A stretch of DNA of 64,000 nt, taken from NCBI RefSeq assembly GCF_024505145.1, contig NZ_JANIAA010000026.1, positions 1 to 64,000 on the forward strand, written 5' to 3'. Below the pieces are notes generated by a model. That model was given only the letters and a program-made list of their open reading frames with translations. It did no database searches and was not told the origin of the DNA. The stretch is from Streptomyces rugosispiralis (GTDB lineage: Bacteria; Actinomycetota; Actinomycetes; Streptomycetales; Streptomycetaceae). The translations under genes were made by a program, and so were the position numbers. Shown in pieces: positions 27,155-36,295 of the stretch; the stretch's first letter is position 1; the number at the start of each line of letters is the position of its first letter.

Positions 27155-29083
27155 TCAGCTCATGCGCAGCGCGAGGAAGAAGTCCAGCTTGTCCTCCAGG
27201 CGCGACAGCTCGCGCCCGGTCAGCTGCTCGATCCGGCCGACCCGGTAGCGCAACGTGTTGACGTGCAGATGGAGCCGGGCGGCGCAGCGCGTCCAGGAGC
27301 CGTCGCAGTCCAGGAACGCCTCCAGCGTCGGGATCAGCTCGGCCCGGTGGCGCCGGTCGTACTCGCGCAGCGGGTCCAGCAGCCGGGCGGTGAAGGCGCG
27401 CCGCACATCGTCCGGGACGAACGGGAGCAGCAGTACGTGCGAGGCCAGTTCCTGATGTCCGGCCGCGCACACCCGCCCGGGGCGCGCGGCGGCCACGCGC
27501 CGGGCGTGCCGGGCCTCCTCCAGGGCGCCGCGCAACCCGTCGGCGGAGTGCACGGCGGCGCTGACGCCGAGGGTCAGCCGCCCGTCGCCGTCCAGACCCC
27601 GGGCGAGCGGCTCCCGGACGGCGGCGAGCAGCGCGTCGGCCTGCACCCCCTCCGTCTCCGGGTGGTCCGTGCCGCCGTCCGACGGGCCGTCGGAGAGCGC
27701 CGGGAGCGGTACGAGCGCCACCGCCTCGTCACCGGTGTGCGCCACGGCGATCCGGTCCGAGGGCTCCGGCCCGGTCGCGTACGGGTCGACCAGGATCTCC
27801 TCCAGCAGCGACTGCGCCACCCGGCCGTCGGCGATGCCACCGGCGACGCCACCGGGGATGCCACCGGGCACGCCCCTGCCGTCCGAGCCCTCCCGCGCGC
27901 CCCGGTCCCTCGCGTCCCGGTCCCGCGCACTGCCGTCCCATGTGGCGCCGTCCCGCGTGGCACCCTCGCGCGCCCCGCCGTCCGCGCCCTTCCGCGCACC
28001 ACCCAGCCGCGCCCCGCCGCCCAGCCGCGCCCCGCCGCCCGGCCGCGCCCCGCCCTCCGCGCCGTACTCCCGCTCCGCCGTGACGCCCCACTCCACCCGG
28101 GCCACCACCACCTGCCAGTGCGGCGCCGTGCCGAGGCCCGGCAGCAGCACCGGGGCGGCCACTCGCAGCCGGGCCGCGATCTCGGCGGGCGGCGCGCCCG
28201 ACTGGACCAGTTCCAGCACCTCCTGGGCGAGCCTGCGCCGCACCGTGCGGGAGGCGTTCCGCCGGTCGCGCTCGACCGCGATCAGCTGGGTGACCCCGTA
28301 GAGCAGATCCAGCCGCTCCTCCGGCCATTCGTCGGCGTCCGCGCCGACCGCCAGCACCCAGTCGGACAGCACGGTCTCGCGCACATCGTCGCCGGGGTCA
28401 CCGCTGCGGACGGGGAAGAGGGAGTACGTCATGCCGTCCGCGGCGGTCAGCCGGTGCGGGCCGCGCCGGCCGTCGCGCCGGGCGGCCAGCTGCTCGCCCG
28501 CCAACTGGGCGCGGACCGCCGCGGGCGGCTCCGCGGCCGCCCCGGCGGCGGTCGGGCCCGCGATCCGGCGGCCGGTGGGGGAGAGCACCCACGCGGTCAG
28601 GTCCAGGTCCGAGCGGAGCAGGTCCAGGACCACCTCGGGGCCGCCGCCCGCGGGCCCGGACGTCATCAGCCTGCGGTGCCGGTCCACGACCGCGGCCAGA
28701 TCCCCGGCCCGCTCACCGGAGACCTGGCGCACCACATGCTCGGTGATCGTGGCGAACGCGACGTCCTCGACCACGGAGAACAGCGGCAGCCGATGGCGGC
28801 CACAGGCCAGCACCAGATCCTCGGGCACGGCGCCGAGCTCCGCCTCGCCCGCCGCGAGACCCGCCACCCCGGCCGCCGCGAGGATGCGGACGAACCGCTC
28901 GGAGTCCTCCGGCTCACGCCGCCAGGCGAGCCCGGTCAGCACCAGCTCACCACCCGAGAGATAGCGGCTGGGGTCGCGCAGATCGGTGGTCATCACGCCG
29001 CGCACGGTACGGTCCAGCTCGTCCTCGCCGCCGAGCAGACGCAGCCCCAGGGTGTCGTTCTCCAGCAGTGCGCGCAGCCGCAT
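27155..29083 (-). CDS. pucR: PucR-family purine-catabolism transcriptional regulator
   Basis: About 642 residues. The N-terminal PucR domain begins MRLRALLENDTLGLRLLGG, which is why ATG 29083 is chosen over GTG 29113. A central GGDEF-like/CdaR region leads to the C-terminal HTH_30 (LHLHVNTLRYRVGRIEQLTG). PucR of Bacillus activates purine-degradation genes in response to pathway intermediates. Here the gene is divergent from the xanthine dehydrogenase operon, so it most likely controls it. An approximately 80-residue low-complexity insert (Gly/Ala/Arg/Asp-rich, about 27860-28070) interrupts the central domain and is absent from typical family members. The divergent gap holds two GTTCGAAT copies (29115, 29151). 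Confidence 0.87.
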   Translation of the reverse strand: MRLRALLENDTLGLRLLGGEDELDRTVRGVMTTDLRDPSRYLSGGELVLTGLAWRREPEDSERFVRILAAAGVAGLAAGEAELGAVPEDLVLACGRHRLPLFSVVEDVAFATITEHVVRQVSGERAGDLAAVVDRHRRLMTSGPAGGGPEVVLDLLRSDLDLTAWVLSPTGRRIAGPTAAGAAAEPPAAVRAQLAGEQLAARRDGRRGPHRLTAADGMTYSLFPVRSGDPGDDVRETVLSDWVLAVGADADEWPEERLDLLYGVTQLIAVERDRRNASRTVRRRLAQEVLELVQSGAPPAEIAARLRVAAPVLLPGLGTAPHWQVVVARVEWGVTAEREYGAEGGARPGGGARLGGGARLGGARKGADGGAREGATRDGATWDGSARDRDARDRGAREGSDGRGVPGGIPGGVAGGIADGRVAQSLLEEILVDPYATGPEPSDRIAVAHTGDEAVALVPLPALSDGPSDGGTDHPETEGVQADALLAAVREPLARGLDGDGRLTLGVSAAVHSADGLRGALEEARHARRVAAARPGRVCAAGHQELASHVLLLPFVPDDVRRAFTARLLDPLREYDRRHRAELIPTLEAFLDCDGSWTRCAARLHLHVNTLRYRVGRIEQLTGRELSRLEDKLDFFLALRMS

Positions 29084-29114
29084 GTGATGCCAGCCGATCT
29101 TGTTCCGTGTCACC

Positions 29115-29158
29115 GTTCGAATACCGCGAGGTTTCCGGTCCCCGCCGTTCGTTCGAAT
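29115..29158. promoter_or_regulatory. Paired GTTCGAAT elements between pucR and the xdh operon
   Basis: Identical 8-mers GTTCGAAT, each containing the palindrome TTCGAA, lie 36 bp apart in the divergent promoter region. Direct repeats of a palindromic half-site are suggestive of a regulator (PucR or other) binding here. No clear -35/-10 pair was found. Confidence 0.4.
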
Positions 29159-29335
29159 CTACAAGACCAGCTTCCTGGCCAGCCAATTGCTTCATGTCTT
29201 TGGTGACTGCACCATGTGGCCCACACCTCGGTCTACTGGCGTTGAGCCGTGTGCGGAGTTCTTGGCGGGCGCCCCCGGCGCGTGGGGAGCCCCCTCCCGA
29301 CCACACCGACGCCGACGATTCGAGAAGAGAGACCC

Positions 29336-30226
29336 ATGGACTTCCTGCGCCCCGCCGGCTGGGAGGAGGCGCTCGCCGCGAAGGCCGAGCACCCCACCGC
29401 CGTGCCCATCGCGGGCGGCACCGATGTGATGGTCGAGATCAACTTCGATCACCGGCGGCCCGAGTATCTGCTCGATCTGACCCGCGTCGCCGAACTGGCC
29501 GAGTGGGAGGCCACCGACCGTACGGTCCGGCTGGGCGCGGGTGTCCCGTACACCCGGATCATCGAGGAGCTCCGGACCGAGCTGCCGGGACTGGCGCTCG
29601 CCGCGCACACCGTCGGCTCACCGCAGATCCGCAACCGCGGCACCGTCGGCGGCAACCTCGGCGCCGCCTCGCCCGCCGGGGACGCCCACCCCGCGCTGCT
29701 GGCGGCCGGGGCCGAGGTGGAGGTGGCGTCGGTGCGCGGCACCCGGCTCATCCCGGTCGAGGAGTTCTTCACCGGGGTCAAGCGCCACGCCCTGGAGCCC
29801 GATGAGCTGATCCGGGCGGTGCACATCCGACGAGCGGACGGTCCGCAGCAGTTCTCCAAGGTCGGCACGCGGAACGCCATGGTGATCGCGGTCTGCGCCT
29901 TCGCCGTCGCGCTCCATCCGCGCACCCGCACCGTGCGCACCGGCATCGGATCGGCCGCGCCCACGCCCGTACGGGCCCATGAGGCCGAGGAGTTCCTGGG
30001 CGCGGCGCTGGAGGAGGGCGGCTTCTGGGACAGCGGCGCGCCGCTCGAGCCGTCGGCCGTCCGGCGCTTCGCCGAGCTGTGCGCCGGGGCCTGCCGCCCG
30101 ATCGACGACGTACGCGGCACCGCCGCCTACCGCCGCCGCGCGGTGGGGGTCATGGCGCGCCGCACGCTCGGCTGGACCTGGCAGGCGTATCGCGAGGGAG
30201 AGGGGAGGACCGCACCATGCGCGTGA
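29336..30226 (+). CDS. Xanthine dehydrogenase, FAD-binding subunit
   Basis: This 296-residue flavoprotein of the CoxM/XdhB type has the FAD phosphate-binding loops PIAGGTDVM (near 25) and GTVGGNLGAASPAGD (near 102), then a C-terminal CO-dehydrogenase flavoprotein domain. In molybdenum hydroxylases it passes electrons from the iron-sulfur subunit to NAD+. ATG 29336 follows GAAGAGAG. Its end overlaps the next gene by 10 bp. First gene of the xdh operon. Confidence 0.92.
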   Translation: MDFLRPAGWEEALAAKAEHPTAVPIAGGTDVMVEINFDHRRPEYLLDLTRVAELAEWEATDRTVRLGAGVPYTRIIEELRTELPGLALAAHTVGSPQIRNRGTVGGNLGAASPAGDAHPALLAAGAEVEVASVRGTRLIPVEEFFTGVKRHALEPDELIRAVHIRRADGPQQFSKVGTRNAMVIAVCAFAVALHPRTRTVRTGIGSAAPTPVRAHEAEEFLGAALEEGGFWDSGAPLEPSAVRRFAELCAGACRPIDDVRGTAAYRRRAVGVMARRTLGWTWQAYREGEGRTAPCA

Positions 30227-30714
30227 ACATGACGGTCAACGGGCGGCCGTATGAGGCCGATGACGTCTGGGAGGGCGAGTCCCTGCTGTACGTGCTGCGC
30301 GAGCGGCTGGGGCTTCCCGGTTCGAAGAACGCCTGTGAGCAGGGCGAATGCGGTTCCTGCACGGTCCGTCTGGACGGGGTGCCGGTGTGCGCCTGCCTGG
30401 TGGCGGCGGGGCAGGCCGAGGGGTGCGAGGTGGTCACCGTCGAGGGACTCGCGGACCACGCCCGGCAGCGGTCCGGGCAGGTCGCCCCGCTGGCCCCGGT
30501 CCAGCAGGCGTTCATCGACTCGGGCGCCGTCCAGTGCGGCTTCTGCACCCCCGGACTGCTCGTGGCCGCCGATGAGCTGCTGGAGCGCAACCCCGACCCC
30601 TCCGACGCCGACATCCGCGAGGCGCTCTCCGGCAACCTCTGCCGCTGCACCGGCTACGAGAAGATCCTCGACGCGGTCCGGCTCGCCGCCGCCCGCACCG
30701 GGGAGGCGGTCTGA
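30217..30714 (+). CDS. Xanthine dehydrogenase, [2Fe-2S] subunit
   Basis: 165 residues. The N-terminal plant-type ferredoxin domain has CEQGECGSCTV plus a downstream Cys. The C-terminal helical [2Fe-2S] domain carries CGFCTPG and CRCTGYEKI. Both clusters have their full ligand set. It relays electrons from the molybdenum centre to FAD. GGGGAGG precedes ATG 30217, which lies inside the end of the FAD-subunit gene. The next gene starts 2 bp after the stop, so the three subunits are translationally coupled. Confidence 0.93.
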   Translation: MRVNMTVNGRPYEADDVWEGESLLYVLRERLGLPGSKNACEQGECGSCTVRLDGVPVCACLVAAGQAEGCEVVTVEGLADHARQRSGQVAPLAPVQQAFIDSGAVQCGFCTPGLLVAADELLERNPDPSDADIREALSGNLCRCTGYEKILDAVRLAAARTGEAV

Positions 30715-30716
30715 CC

Positions 30717-33113
30717 ATGGCCGCCGACCGCGCCGCCGGCGCCCCCACCACCCTCACCCAGGCCACCGGCGCCATCCGGGGGACCGTCGGCGAGTCCACC
30801 CTGCGCCCGGACGGCACCCTCAAGGTGACCGGCGAGTTCGCGTACTCCTCGGATCTGTGGCACGAGGACATGCTGTGGGGCTTCACCCTCCGCAGCCCGT
30901 ACGCCCACGCCCTGATCCGGTCCATCGACACCGCCGGGGCGCTCGCCCTGCCCGGGGTGCACGCCGTCATGACCCATGACGACCTGCCCGCCGGGACCCA
31001 CTACGGCCTGGAGATCCGCGACCAGCCCGTGCTCGCGAAGGACCGGGTCCGCTACCACGGCGAGCCCGTCGCGATCGTCGCCGCCGACCACCCCGAGACC
31101 GCCCGCCGCGCCGCCGCCCGGATCGCGGTGGAGTACGAGGAGCTGCCGCTGGTCGTGGACGAGGCCACCGCGACCGCGCCGGACGCCCCGCTGCTCCACC
31201 CCGGCCGCCGGGACCACCACGCGTCCCACGTGCCGCATCCGAACATCGTGCACCGCCAGCCCATCCGGCGCGGCGATGTGGCCACCGCACGGGCCCGCGC
31301 CGATGTGGTGGTCCGCCGGGACTACCAGGTGGGCATGCAGGACCAGGCGTTCCTCGGCCCGGAGTCGGGGCTCGCGGTGCCCGCCGAGGACGGCGGGGTG
31401 GACCTCTACATCGCCACCCAGTGGCTGCATGTCGACCGCGACCAGCTCGCCCCGGTCCTCGGGCTGCCCGCCGACAAGGTGCGGCTGACGCTCTCCGGCG
31501 TCGGCGGGGCGTTCGGTGCGCGCGAGGACCTGTCCATGCAGGCCCACGCCTGTCTGCTGGCGCTGCGCACCGGAAAGCCGGTCAAGATTGTCTACAACCG
31601 GTACGAGTCGTTCTTCGGCCATGTCCACCGCCATCCCGCCAAGCTCAGCTACGAGCACGGCGCGACCCGGGACGGCACCCTGCTCTACGTCCAGTGCCGC
31701 ATCGTCCTGGACGGCGGCGCGTACGCCTCCTCCTCCCCGGCGGTGGTCGGCAACGCCGCCTCCCTGTCCATCGGCCCCTACGTCGTCGAGAACGTGGACG
31801 TCGAGGCCATCGCCCTCTACTCCAACAACCCGCCCTGCGGCGCGATGCGCGGCTTCGGCGCCGTCCAGGCGTGCTTCGCCTACGAGGCGCAGATGGACGC
31901 GGTGGCGGCCGAACTCGGCCTGGACCCGGTGGAGTTCCGGCAGCGCAACGCCATGTCCCAGGGCGCCACCATGCCCACCGGACAGCTGGTCGACTCCCCG
32001 GCCCCGGTCGCCGAGCTGCTGCGCCGGGTCAAGGCGCTGCCGATGCCGCCCGAGCGCGCCTGGGAGGCGGCGGGCGGCCCGGTGGACGTACGGGCCCTGC
32101 CGGGCGGGCTGTCCAACACCACCCATGGCGAGGGCGTGGTGCGCGGGGTGGGCTATGCGGTCGGCATCAAGAACGTCGGCTTCTCCGAGGGCTTCGACGA
32201 CTACTCCACCGCCCGGATCCGGCTGGAAGTGATCGGTGGTGAGCCGGTCGCCCTGGTGCACACCGCGATGGCCGAGGTCGGCCAGGGCGGGGTCACCGTG
32301 CACGCCCAGATCGCCCGCACCGAGCTGGGCGTGGACCGGGTCACCCTCCACCCGGCCGACACCCGGGTCGGCTCGGCGGGCTCCACCTCCGCCTCCCGCC
32401 AGACGTATATGACGGGCGGCGCCGTCAAGCACGCCTGCGAGGCGGTCCGGGCGGAGGTGCTGCGGCGCGGCCGCGAACTGTTCGGCGCCTCCCACCCCGC
32501 GTGGGCGGAGGCCGGACGGCTGCGGCTGGCGGACGGCAAGGTGGTCACCGACGGCGGTGAGGTGATCGGCGATCTCGCCGGAATCCTCGGCGACGGGGCG
32601 ATCGACCTGGAGCGGGAGTTCCGGCACCGGCCGACCGAGCCGTTCGATCTGCGCACCGGACAAGGCTTCGGCCATGTGCAGTACTCCTTCTGCGCCCATC
32701 GCGCGGTCGTCGAGGTGGACACCGAGCTGGGCCTGGTCAAGGTGGTCGAGCTGGCGGCCGCGCAGGACGTGGGCAAGGCGATCAATCCGCTGTCGGTCGT
32801 CGGGCAGATCCACGGCGGTTCGACGCAGGGGCTGGGGCTCGCCGTGATGGAGGAGATCGTCGTCTCGCGGGACGGTGCGCGGGTGCGCAACCCGTCGTTC
32901 ACGGACTATCTGATCCCCACCATCCTGGACACCCCGGCCATGCCGGTGGAGGTGCTGGAGCTGGCCGACGACCACGCCCCGTACGGGCTGCGCGGCGTCG
33001 GCGAGGCGCCCACGCTCTCCTCCACCCCGGCCGTCGTCGCCGCCGTCCGCGCCGCCACGGGCCTCCGCCTGAACCGGGTGCCCGTCCGCCCGGAGCATCT
33101 GACCGGCACCTGA
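30717..33113 (+). CDS. Xanthine dehydrogenase, molybdopterin-binding catalytic subunit
   Basis: 798 residues. The N-terminal aldehyde oxidase/xanthine dehydrogenase a/b hammerhead is followed by the molybdopterin-binding region. Motifs seen are GVGGAFGARED, CGAMRGFGAVQ (cofactor loop with catalytic-site Arg), GQGGVTVHAQ and the invariant active-site Glu in GVGEAPT (near 764). It hydroxylates hypoxanthine/xanthine toward urate in the family reaction. Purine rather than another substrate is inferred from the PucR neighbour and the urate and allantoin operons nearby. The two small subunits precede it directly and xdhC follows 81 bp on. Confidence 0.92.
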   Translation: MAADRAAGAPTTLTQATGAIRGTVGESTLRPDGTLKVTGEFAYSSDLWHEDMLWGFTLRSPYAHALIRSIDTAGALALPGVHAVMTHDDLPAGTHYGLEIRDQPVLAKDRVRYHGEPVAIVAADHPETARRAAARIAVEYEELPLVVDEATATAPDAPLLHPGRRDHHASHVPHPNIVHRQPIRRGDVATARARADVVVRRDYQVGMQDQAFLGPESGLAVPAEDGGVDLYIATQWLHVDRDQLAPVLGLPADKVRLTLSGVGGAFGAREDLSMQAHACLLALRTGKPVKIVYNRYESFFGHVHRHPAKLSYEHGATRDGTLLYVQCRIVLDGGAYASSSPAVVGNAASLSIGPYVVENVDVEAIALYSNNPPCGAMRGFGAVQACFAYEAQMDAVAAELGLDPVEFRQRNAMSQGATMPTGQLVDSPAPVAELLRRVKALPMPPERAWEAAGGPVDVRALPGGLSNTTHGEGVVRGVGYAVGIKNVGFSEGFDDYSTARIRLEVIGGEPVALVHTAMAEVGQGGVTVHAQIARTELGVDRVTLHPADTRVGSAGSTSASRQTYMTGGAVKHACEAVRAEVLRRGRELFGASHPAWAEAGRLRLADGKVVTDGGEVIGDLAGILGDGAIDLEREFRHRPTEPFDLRTGQGFGHVQYSFCAHRAVVEVDTELGLVKVVELAAAQDVGKAINPLSVVGQIHGGSTQGLGLAVMEEIVVSRDGARVRNPSFTDYLIPTILDTPAMPVEVLELADDHAPYGLRGVGEAPTLSSTPAVVAAVRAATGLRLNRVPVRPEHLTGT

Positions 33114-33194
33114 TGAGCGGGCAGATTTCGCGGGCCCGGCGCGTTGACGCGAATATAGGTGGCCCGCACGTGGCCGTCCGAGGAGCTGATCACC

Positions 33195-34346
33195 ATGCTG
33201 GACATCGCCGCCGAGCTGCACCGATGGTGCGAGGAGGGCCGGGACTTCGCCGTCGCGACCGTGGTCTCCGTGGGCGGCAGCGCACCGCGCCAGCCCGGCG
33301 CCGCGCTCGCCGTGGACGCGGAGGGCACGGCGGTCGGCAGCGTGTCCGGCGGCTGTGTCGAGGGCGCGGTGTACGAGCTGTGCCAGGAGGCCCTGCGCAC
33401 CGGCGAGAGCGTACGGGAGACCTTCGGCTACTCCGACGAGGACGCCTTCGCGGTCGGCCTGACCTGCGGCGGGGTCATCGATGTCCTGGTCAGCCCGGTT
33501 CGGGCGGCCGACCGCGAGCTGCGCCCGGTGGTCGCCGCCGCCGCGTCCGCCGCCGCCGACGGCCGGACGACCGCGCTGGCCCGGATCGTGGACGGCCCGC
33601 CCGAGCTGCTGGGCCGCGCCCTGCGCATCCACCCGGACGGCGGCTGGGACGGCACCCTGGGCGGCCACCCCGAGCTGGACCGTACGGCCGCCGCGGAGGC
33701 CCGTGCCCTGCTGGACGCCGGGCGCACCGCGACCGTGGAGATAGGCGCCGAGGGGAGCCGCTGCGGGCGGCCCGTCACGCTGCTCGCCGAGTCCAGCGTG
33801 GAGCCGCCGCGCATGATCGTCTTCGGCGCTGTGGACTTCGCGAGCGCGCTGGTGCGGATCGGGAAGTTCCTGAACTACCACGTCACGGTCTGCGACGCCC
33901 GTCCGGTCTTCGCGACCGCGCTCCGCTTCCCGGACGCCGACGAGGTGGTCGTCGACTGGCCGCACCGCTATCTCGACCGGACCGAGGTGGACGGCCGCAC
34001 GGTGCTGTGCGTGCTCACCCACGACCCGAAGTTCGACGTCCCGCTGCTGGAGCGGGCGCTGCGGCTGCCCGTGGCGTACGTCGGCGCGATGGGCTCCGCC
34101 CGCACCCACCGGGACCGGCTGCGGCGGCTGCGCGAGGCGGGTGTGGGCGAGCCGGAGCTGGCACTGCTGCGCTCCCCGATCGGGCTGGACCTCGGCGCCC
34201 GTACGCCCGAGGAGACCGCGCTGTCCATCGCGGGCGAGATCGTCGCGAACCGGCGGGGCGGCAGCGGTACGCCGCTGACGGGCGCCCGGACCCCGATCCA
34301 CCACGACACCCGGCTGCCCTCGGACCGGGTCGGCTCGGTCGCCTGA
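33195..34346 (+). CDS. xdhC: XdhC-family molybdenum cofactor insertion/maturation factor
   Basis: About 383 residues from ATG 33195 (GAGGAG upstream). The N-terminal XdhC/CoxI domain has the signature VSVGGSAPRQPG, SVSGGCVEGAVYE and GLTCGGVIDV, with the conserved Cys. The C-terminal Rossmann domain (IVFGAVDFASAL, YVGAMGSARTHRDR) is typical of XdhC_C. The family binds Mo-cofactor, oversees its sulfuration and delivers it to xanthine dehydrogenase. Last gene of the xdh operon, followed by a terminator at 34444. Confidence 0.9.
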   Translation: MLDIAAELHRWCEEGRDFAVATVVSVGGSAPRQPGAALAVDAEGTAVGSVSGGCVEGAVYELCQEALRTGESVRETFGYSDEDAFAVGLTCGGVIDVLVSPVRAADRELRPVVAAAASAAADGRTTALARIVDGPPELLGRALRIHPDGGWDGTLGGHPELDRTAAAEARALLDAGRTATVEIGAEGSRCGRPVTLLAESSVEPPRMIVFGAVDFASALVRIGKFLNYHVTVCDARPVFATALRFPDADEVVVDWPHRYLDRTEVDGRTVLCVLTHDPKFDVPLLERALRLPVAYVGAMGSARTHRDRLRRLREAGVGEPELALLRSPIGLDLGARTPEETALSIAGEIVANRRGGSGTPLTGARTPIHHDTRLPSDRVGSVA

Positions 34347-34443
34347 AACGCCGTCGAACGCCGTCCCCCGATGCTCCGCGGATCTGAAATCGCATCAGAT
34401 CACAGAAGGATCGTCTGACATAAGGCCACTCCTGAGCGGGAAA

Positions 34444-34469
34444 AACCCTCCGCCATCTGGCGGGGGGTT
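34444..34469 (+). terminator. Rho-independent-like terminator after xdhC
   Basis: AACCCTCCGCC and GGCGGGGGGTT form an 11-bp stem (one G-T pair) with an ATCT loop. It lies about 100 bp after xdhC and 74 bp before the GH6 gene. Confidence 0.75.
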
Positions 34470-34484
34470 CATTTGCCGGGTGCC

Positions 34485-34509
34485 GGTTCCTGAGTGAGAG
34501 TCAGAAACC
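34485..34509 (+). promoter_or_regulatory. Inverted repeat upstream of the GH6 gene
   Basis: GGTTCCTGA and TCAGAAACC match in 8 of 9 positions around a 7-nt spacer, ending 33 bp before the start codon. It could be an operator or a leader hairpin. It does not resemble the TGGGAGCGCTCCCA cellulase operator of CebR. Confidence 0.4.
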
Positions 34510-34542
34510 GACCTTGGTCCTGCCGCCCCCTGGAGTGCGCAC

Positions 34543-36285
34543 GTGCGTAAGAGACGCAAGATCCTCACCGTGTCGACGGCCGTCGTGGCCGCGGCCACCC
34601 TGCCCCTGTTGATCAGCCCCGTGGTGAGCGCGGCCGTGCCGGAGGACGACGACGAGTCCTCGCGCGTGACCCGCCTCTACGCCCCGCCTCCCGACCGGGA
34701 CTCCTACCGCCAGGTGGCCCGCCTCGCCTGGCGGGGCGACTTCCGTGACTCCGCGGGGCTCCTCGCCATGGTGCGGACGCCGCACGCGGTCTGGTACGGG
34801 GACGAGACCCCGGAACAGGTCACGCGGCTGGTCCGCCGGACGACACGGAGCGCCGGTCTGCAGGAGCGGCTGCCGGTCCTCGCCCTCTACAACATCCCGG
34901 GCCGTGACTGCGGCAGCTACTCGAGCGGGGGCGCGGACGGCCTCGCCGCGTACCAGGCGTGGATCGACGCCGTCGCCCAGGGCATCGGCGACCGTAAGGT
35001 ACTGATCATCCTCGAGCCCGATTCGCTGGCGCTGCTGCCCTCCGACTGTGCCGACGACTCGAGCGCCGAGGAGACCGACGTCGAGTCGCAGCCGGAGGAG
35101 ACCGCCGTCGAGCCGCAGCCCGGGCAGTCGGCCGTCGAGGAGCGGCCCGCCGCCGAGGCATCGCCCACCGAGCTGCCGCCGTTGCCCGACCCCGACGCGT
35201 CCACGGCCCTGCCCGCCGCGTCGGCCGCCTCCGGCACCGGCCAGGAGGCCGCGCGGCCCACCGATCCGAAGTCCACGGACCCGCAGCCCACCAACTCGAA
35301 GCCCACCGACTCGAAGCCCGCGGACCCGCAGTCCGCGGACCCGCAGTCCACCGACCCGCGCCCCGACGCGTCCGAGCTCCCGGCGCCCATGTTCCCGGAG
35401 CCCCAGCAGGCCGCCGACCCCGAGCCCTCCGCCTCCCAGAGCCCCGATCCCGAGCCCTCCGCCGAGCAGCCCACCACCCTGCCCGAGCTGCCCCCGCTGC
35501 CCACGCCCGACCCCGTGACCCCCGACCCCGTGACCCCCGACCCCTCCGACGCCGACGACACCGGCGACCTGGATACCCCGGTGGTCGAGGACCCGGAGAC
35601 CGCCGCCCGCTACTCCGAGATCAACTACGCGGTCGACGTCCTCAGCGCGCTCGGCAACGCGTCGGTGTACCTGGACGCGGGCCACTCCGGCTGGCACTCC
35701 GTCAGCAGCATCGTGCCCCGGCTGATCAAGGCCGGGATCGACCGCGCCACCGGCTTCGCCCTCAATGTCTCCCACTACCAGACCGACCCGGACAGCGCCT
35801 GGTACGGCCGGCTGGTCTCCTCCTGCCTCGCCTACGCCGACGAGGGCGGGGACCCCGAGGACTGCGCCGAGCAGAGCTGGTCGCGGCGGCACGCCCGCCG
35901 CTGGCTGCGCGCCCACGCCCCGGACGACCCGGCCCGTATGAAGCACTACGTCACCGACACCAGCCGCAACGGCCAGGGCCCCTGGACCCCGAGGGCCGCG
36001 TCGCACCAGCACAACGACGTCCAGTCATGGTGCAACCCGCCGGGCCGTGGCCTGGGCCGGCGTCCCACCACCCGTACCGGCGAGGCGCTGCTGGACGCCG
36101 CGCTGTGGGTGAAGACGCCGGGCCAGTCGGACGGGCGCTGCCTGCGCGGCACCGACGGGCCCCTGGACCCGGTGCGCGGGACCCTCAACCCCGAGGCGGG
36201 GGAGTGGTTCCCGGAGCAGGCGCTGGAGCTGGTGCGCTACGCGGACCCGGCGGTCAACCTCTTCCGTCGGCCGCGCGGCCGCTGA
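34543..36285 (+). CDS. Secreted glycoside hydrolase family 6 (cellulase-type) with large internal insert
   Basis: 580 residues from GTG 34543. An N-terminal signal peptide (basic MRKRRK, hydrophobic core, cleavage near VSA-AVP) directs export. GH6 landmarks are YNIPGRDCGSYSSGG (near 107), ILEPDSLALLPSDC (near 150), INYAVDVLSALG...VYLDAGHSGW (near 360) and FALNVSHYQTD. The family hydrolyses beta-1,4-glucan by inversion. About 185 residues of Pro/Asp/Ser/Thr/Glu-rich sequence, including TDPKSTDPQPT-like repeats, separate SDC from INYAVD. In ordinary GH6 enzymes those elements are only about 10-20 residues apart. There is no carbohydrate-binding module. Confidence 0.88.
   Translation: MRKRRKILTVSTAVVAAATLPLLISPVVSAAVPEDDDESSRVTRLYAPPPDRDSYRQVARLAWRGDFRDSAGLLAMVRTPHAVWYGDETPEQVTRLVRRTTRSAGLQERLPVLALYNIPGRDCGSYSSGGADGLAAYQAWIDAVAQGIGDRKVLIILEPDSLALLPSDCADDSSAEETDVESQPEETAVEPQPGQSAVEERPAAEASPTELPPLPDPDASTALPAASAASGTGQEAARPTDPKSTDPQPTNSKPTDSKPADPQSADPQSTDPRPDASELPAPMFPEPQQAADPEPSASQSPDPEPSAEQPTTLPELPPLPTPDPVTPDPVTPDPSDADDTGDLDTPVVEDPETAARYSEINYAVDVLSALGNASVYLDAGHSGWHSVSSIVPRLIKAGIDRATGFALNVSHYQTDPDSAWYGRLVSSCLAYADEGGDPEDCAEQSWSRRHARRWLRAHAPDDPARMKHYVTDTSRNGQGPWTPRAASHQHNDVQSWCNPPGRGLGRRPTTRTGEALLDAALWVKTPGQSDGRCLRGTDGPLDPVRGTLNPEAGEWFPEQALELVRYADPAVNLFRRPRGR
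35050..35605 (+). other. Low-complexity insert inside the GH6 catalytic domain
   Basis: It encodes about 185 residues dominated by P, D, S, T, E and A (repeats such as PKSTD, PQPTN, PKPTD, PQSAD, PDPVT). It sits between the strand ending LLPSDC and the helix starting RYSEINYAVD. The reading frame is intact on both sides, so it is not a frameshift. Confidence 0.85.
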
Positions 36286-36295
36286 CGCCCCGCGG

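Noticed and set aside
33144..33159. Promoter TTGACG...TATAGG before xdhC
   Set aside because: The hexamers are only 4 bp apart, far from the required 16-19 bp. xdhC is more simply read as part of the xdh operon.
30654..34304. 1216-codon minus-strand open frame opposite the xdh operon
   Set aside because: It mirrors the coding strand of four well-recognised genes. Very high GC3 keeps antisense frames open, and the translated sequence is His/Asp/Gly/Arg-rich with no domain.
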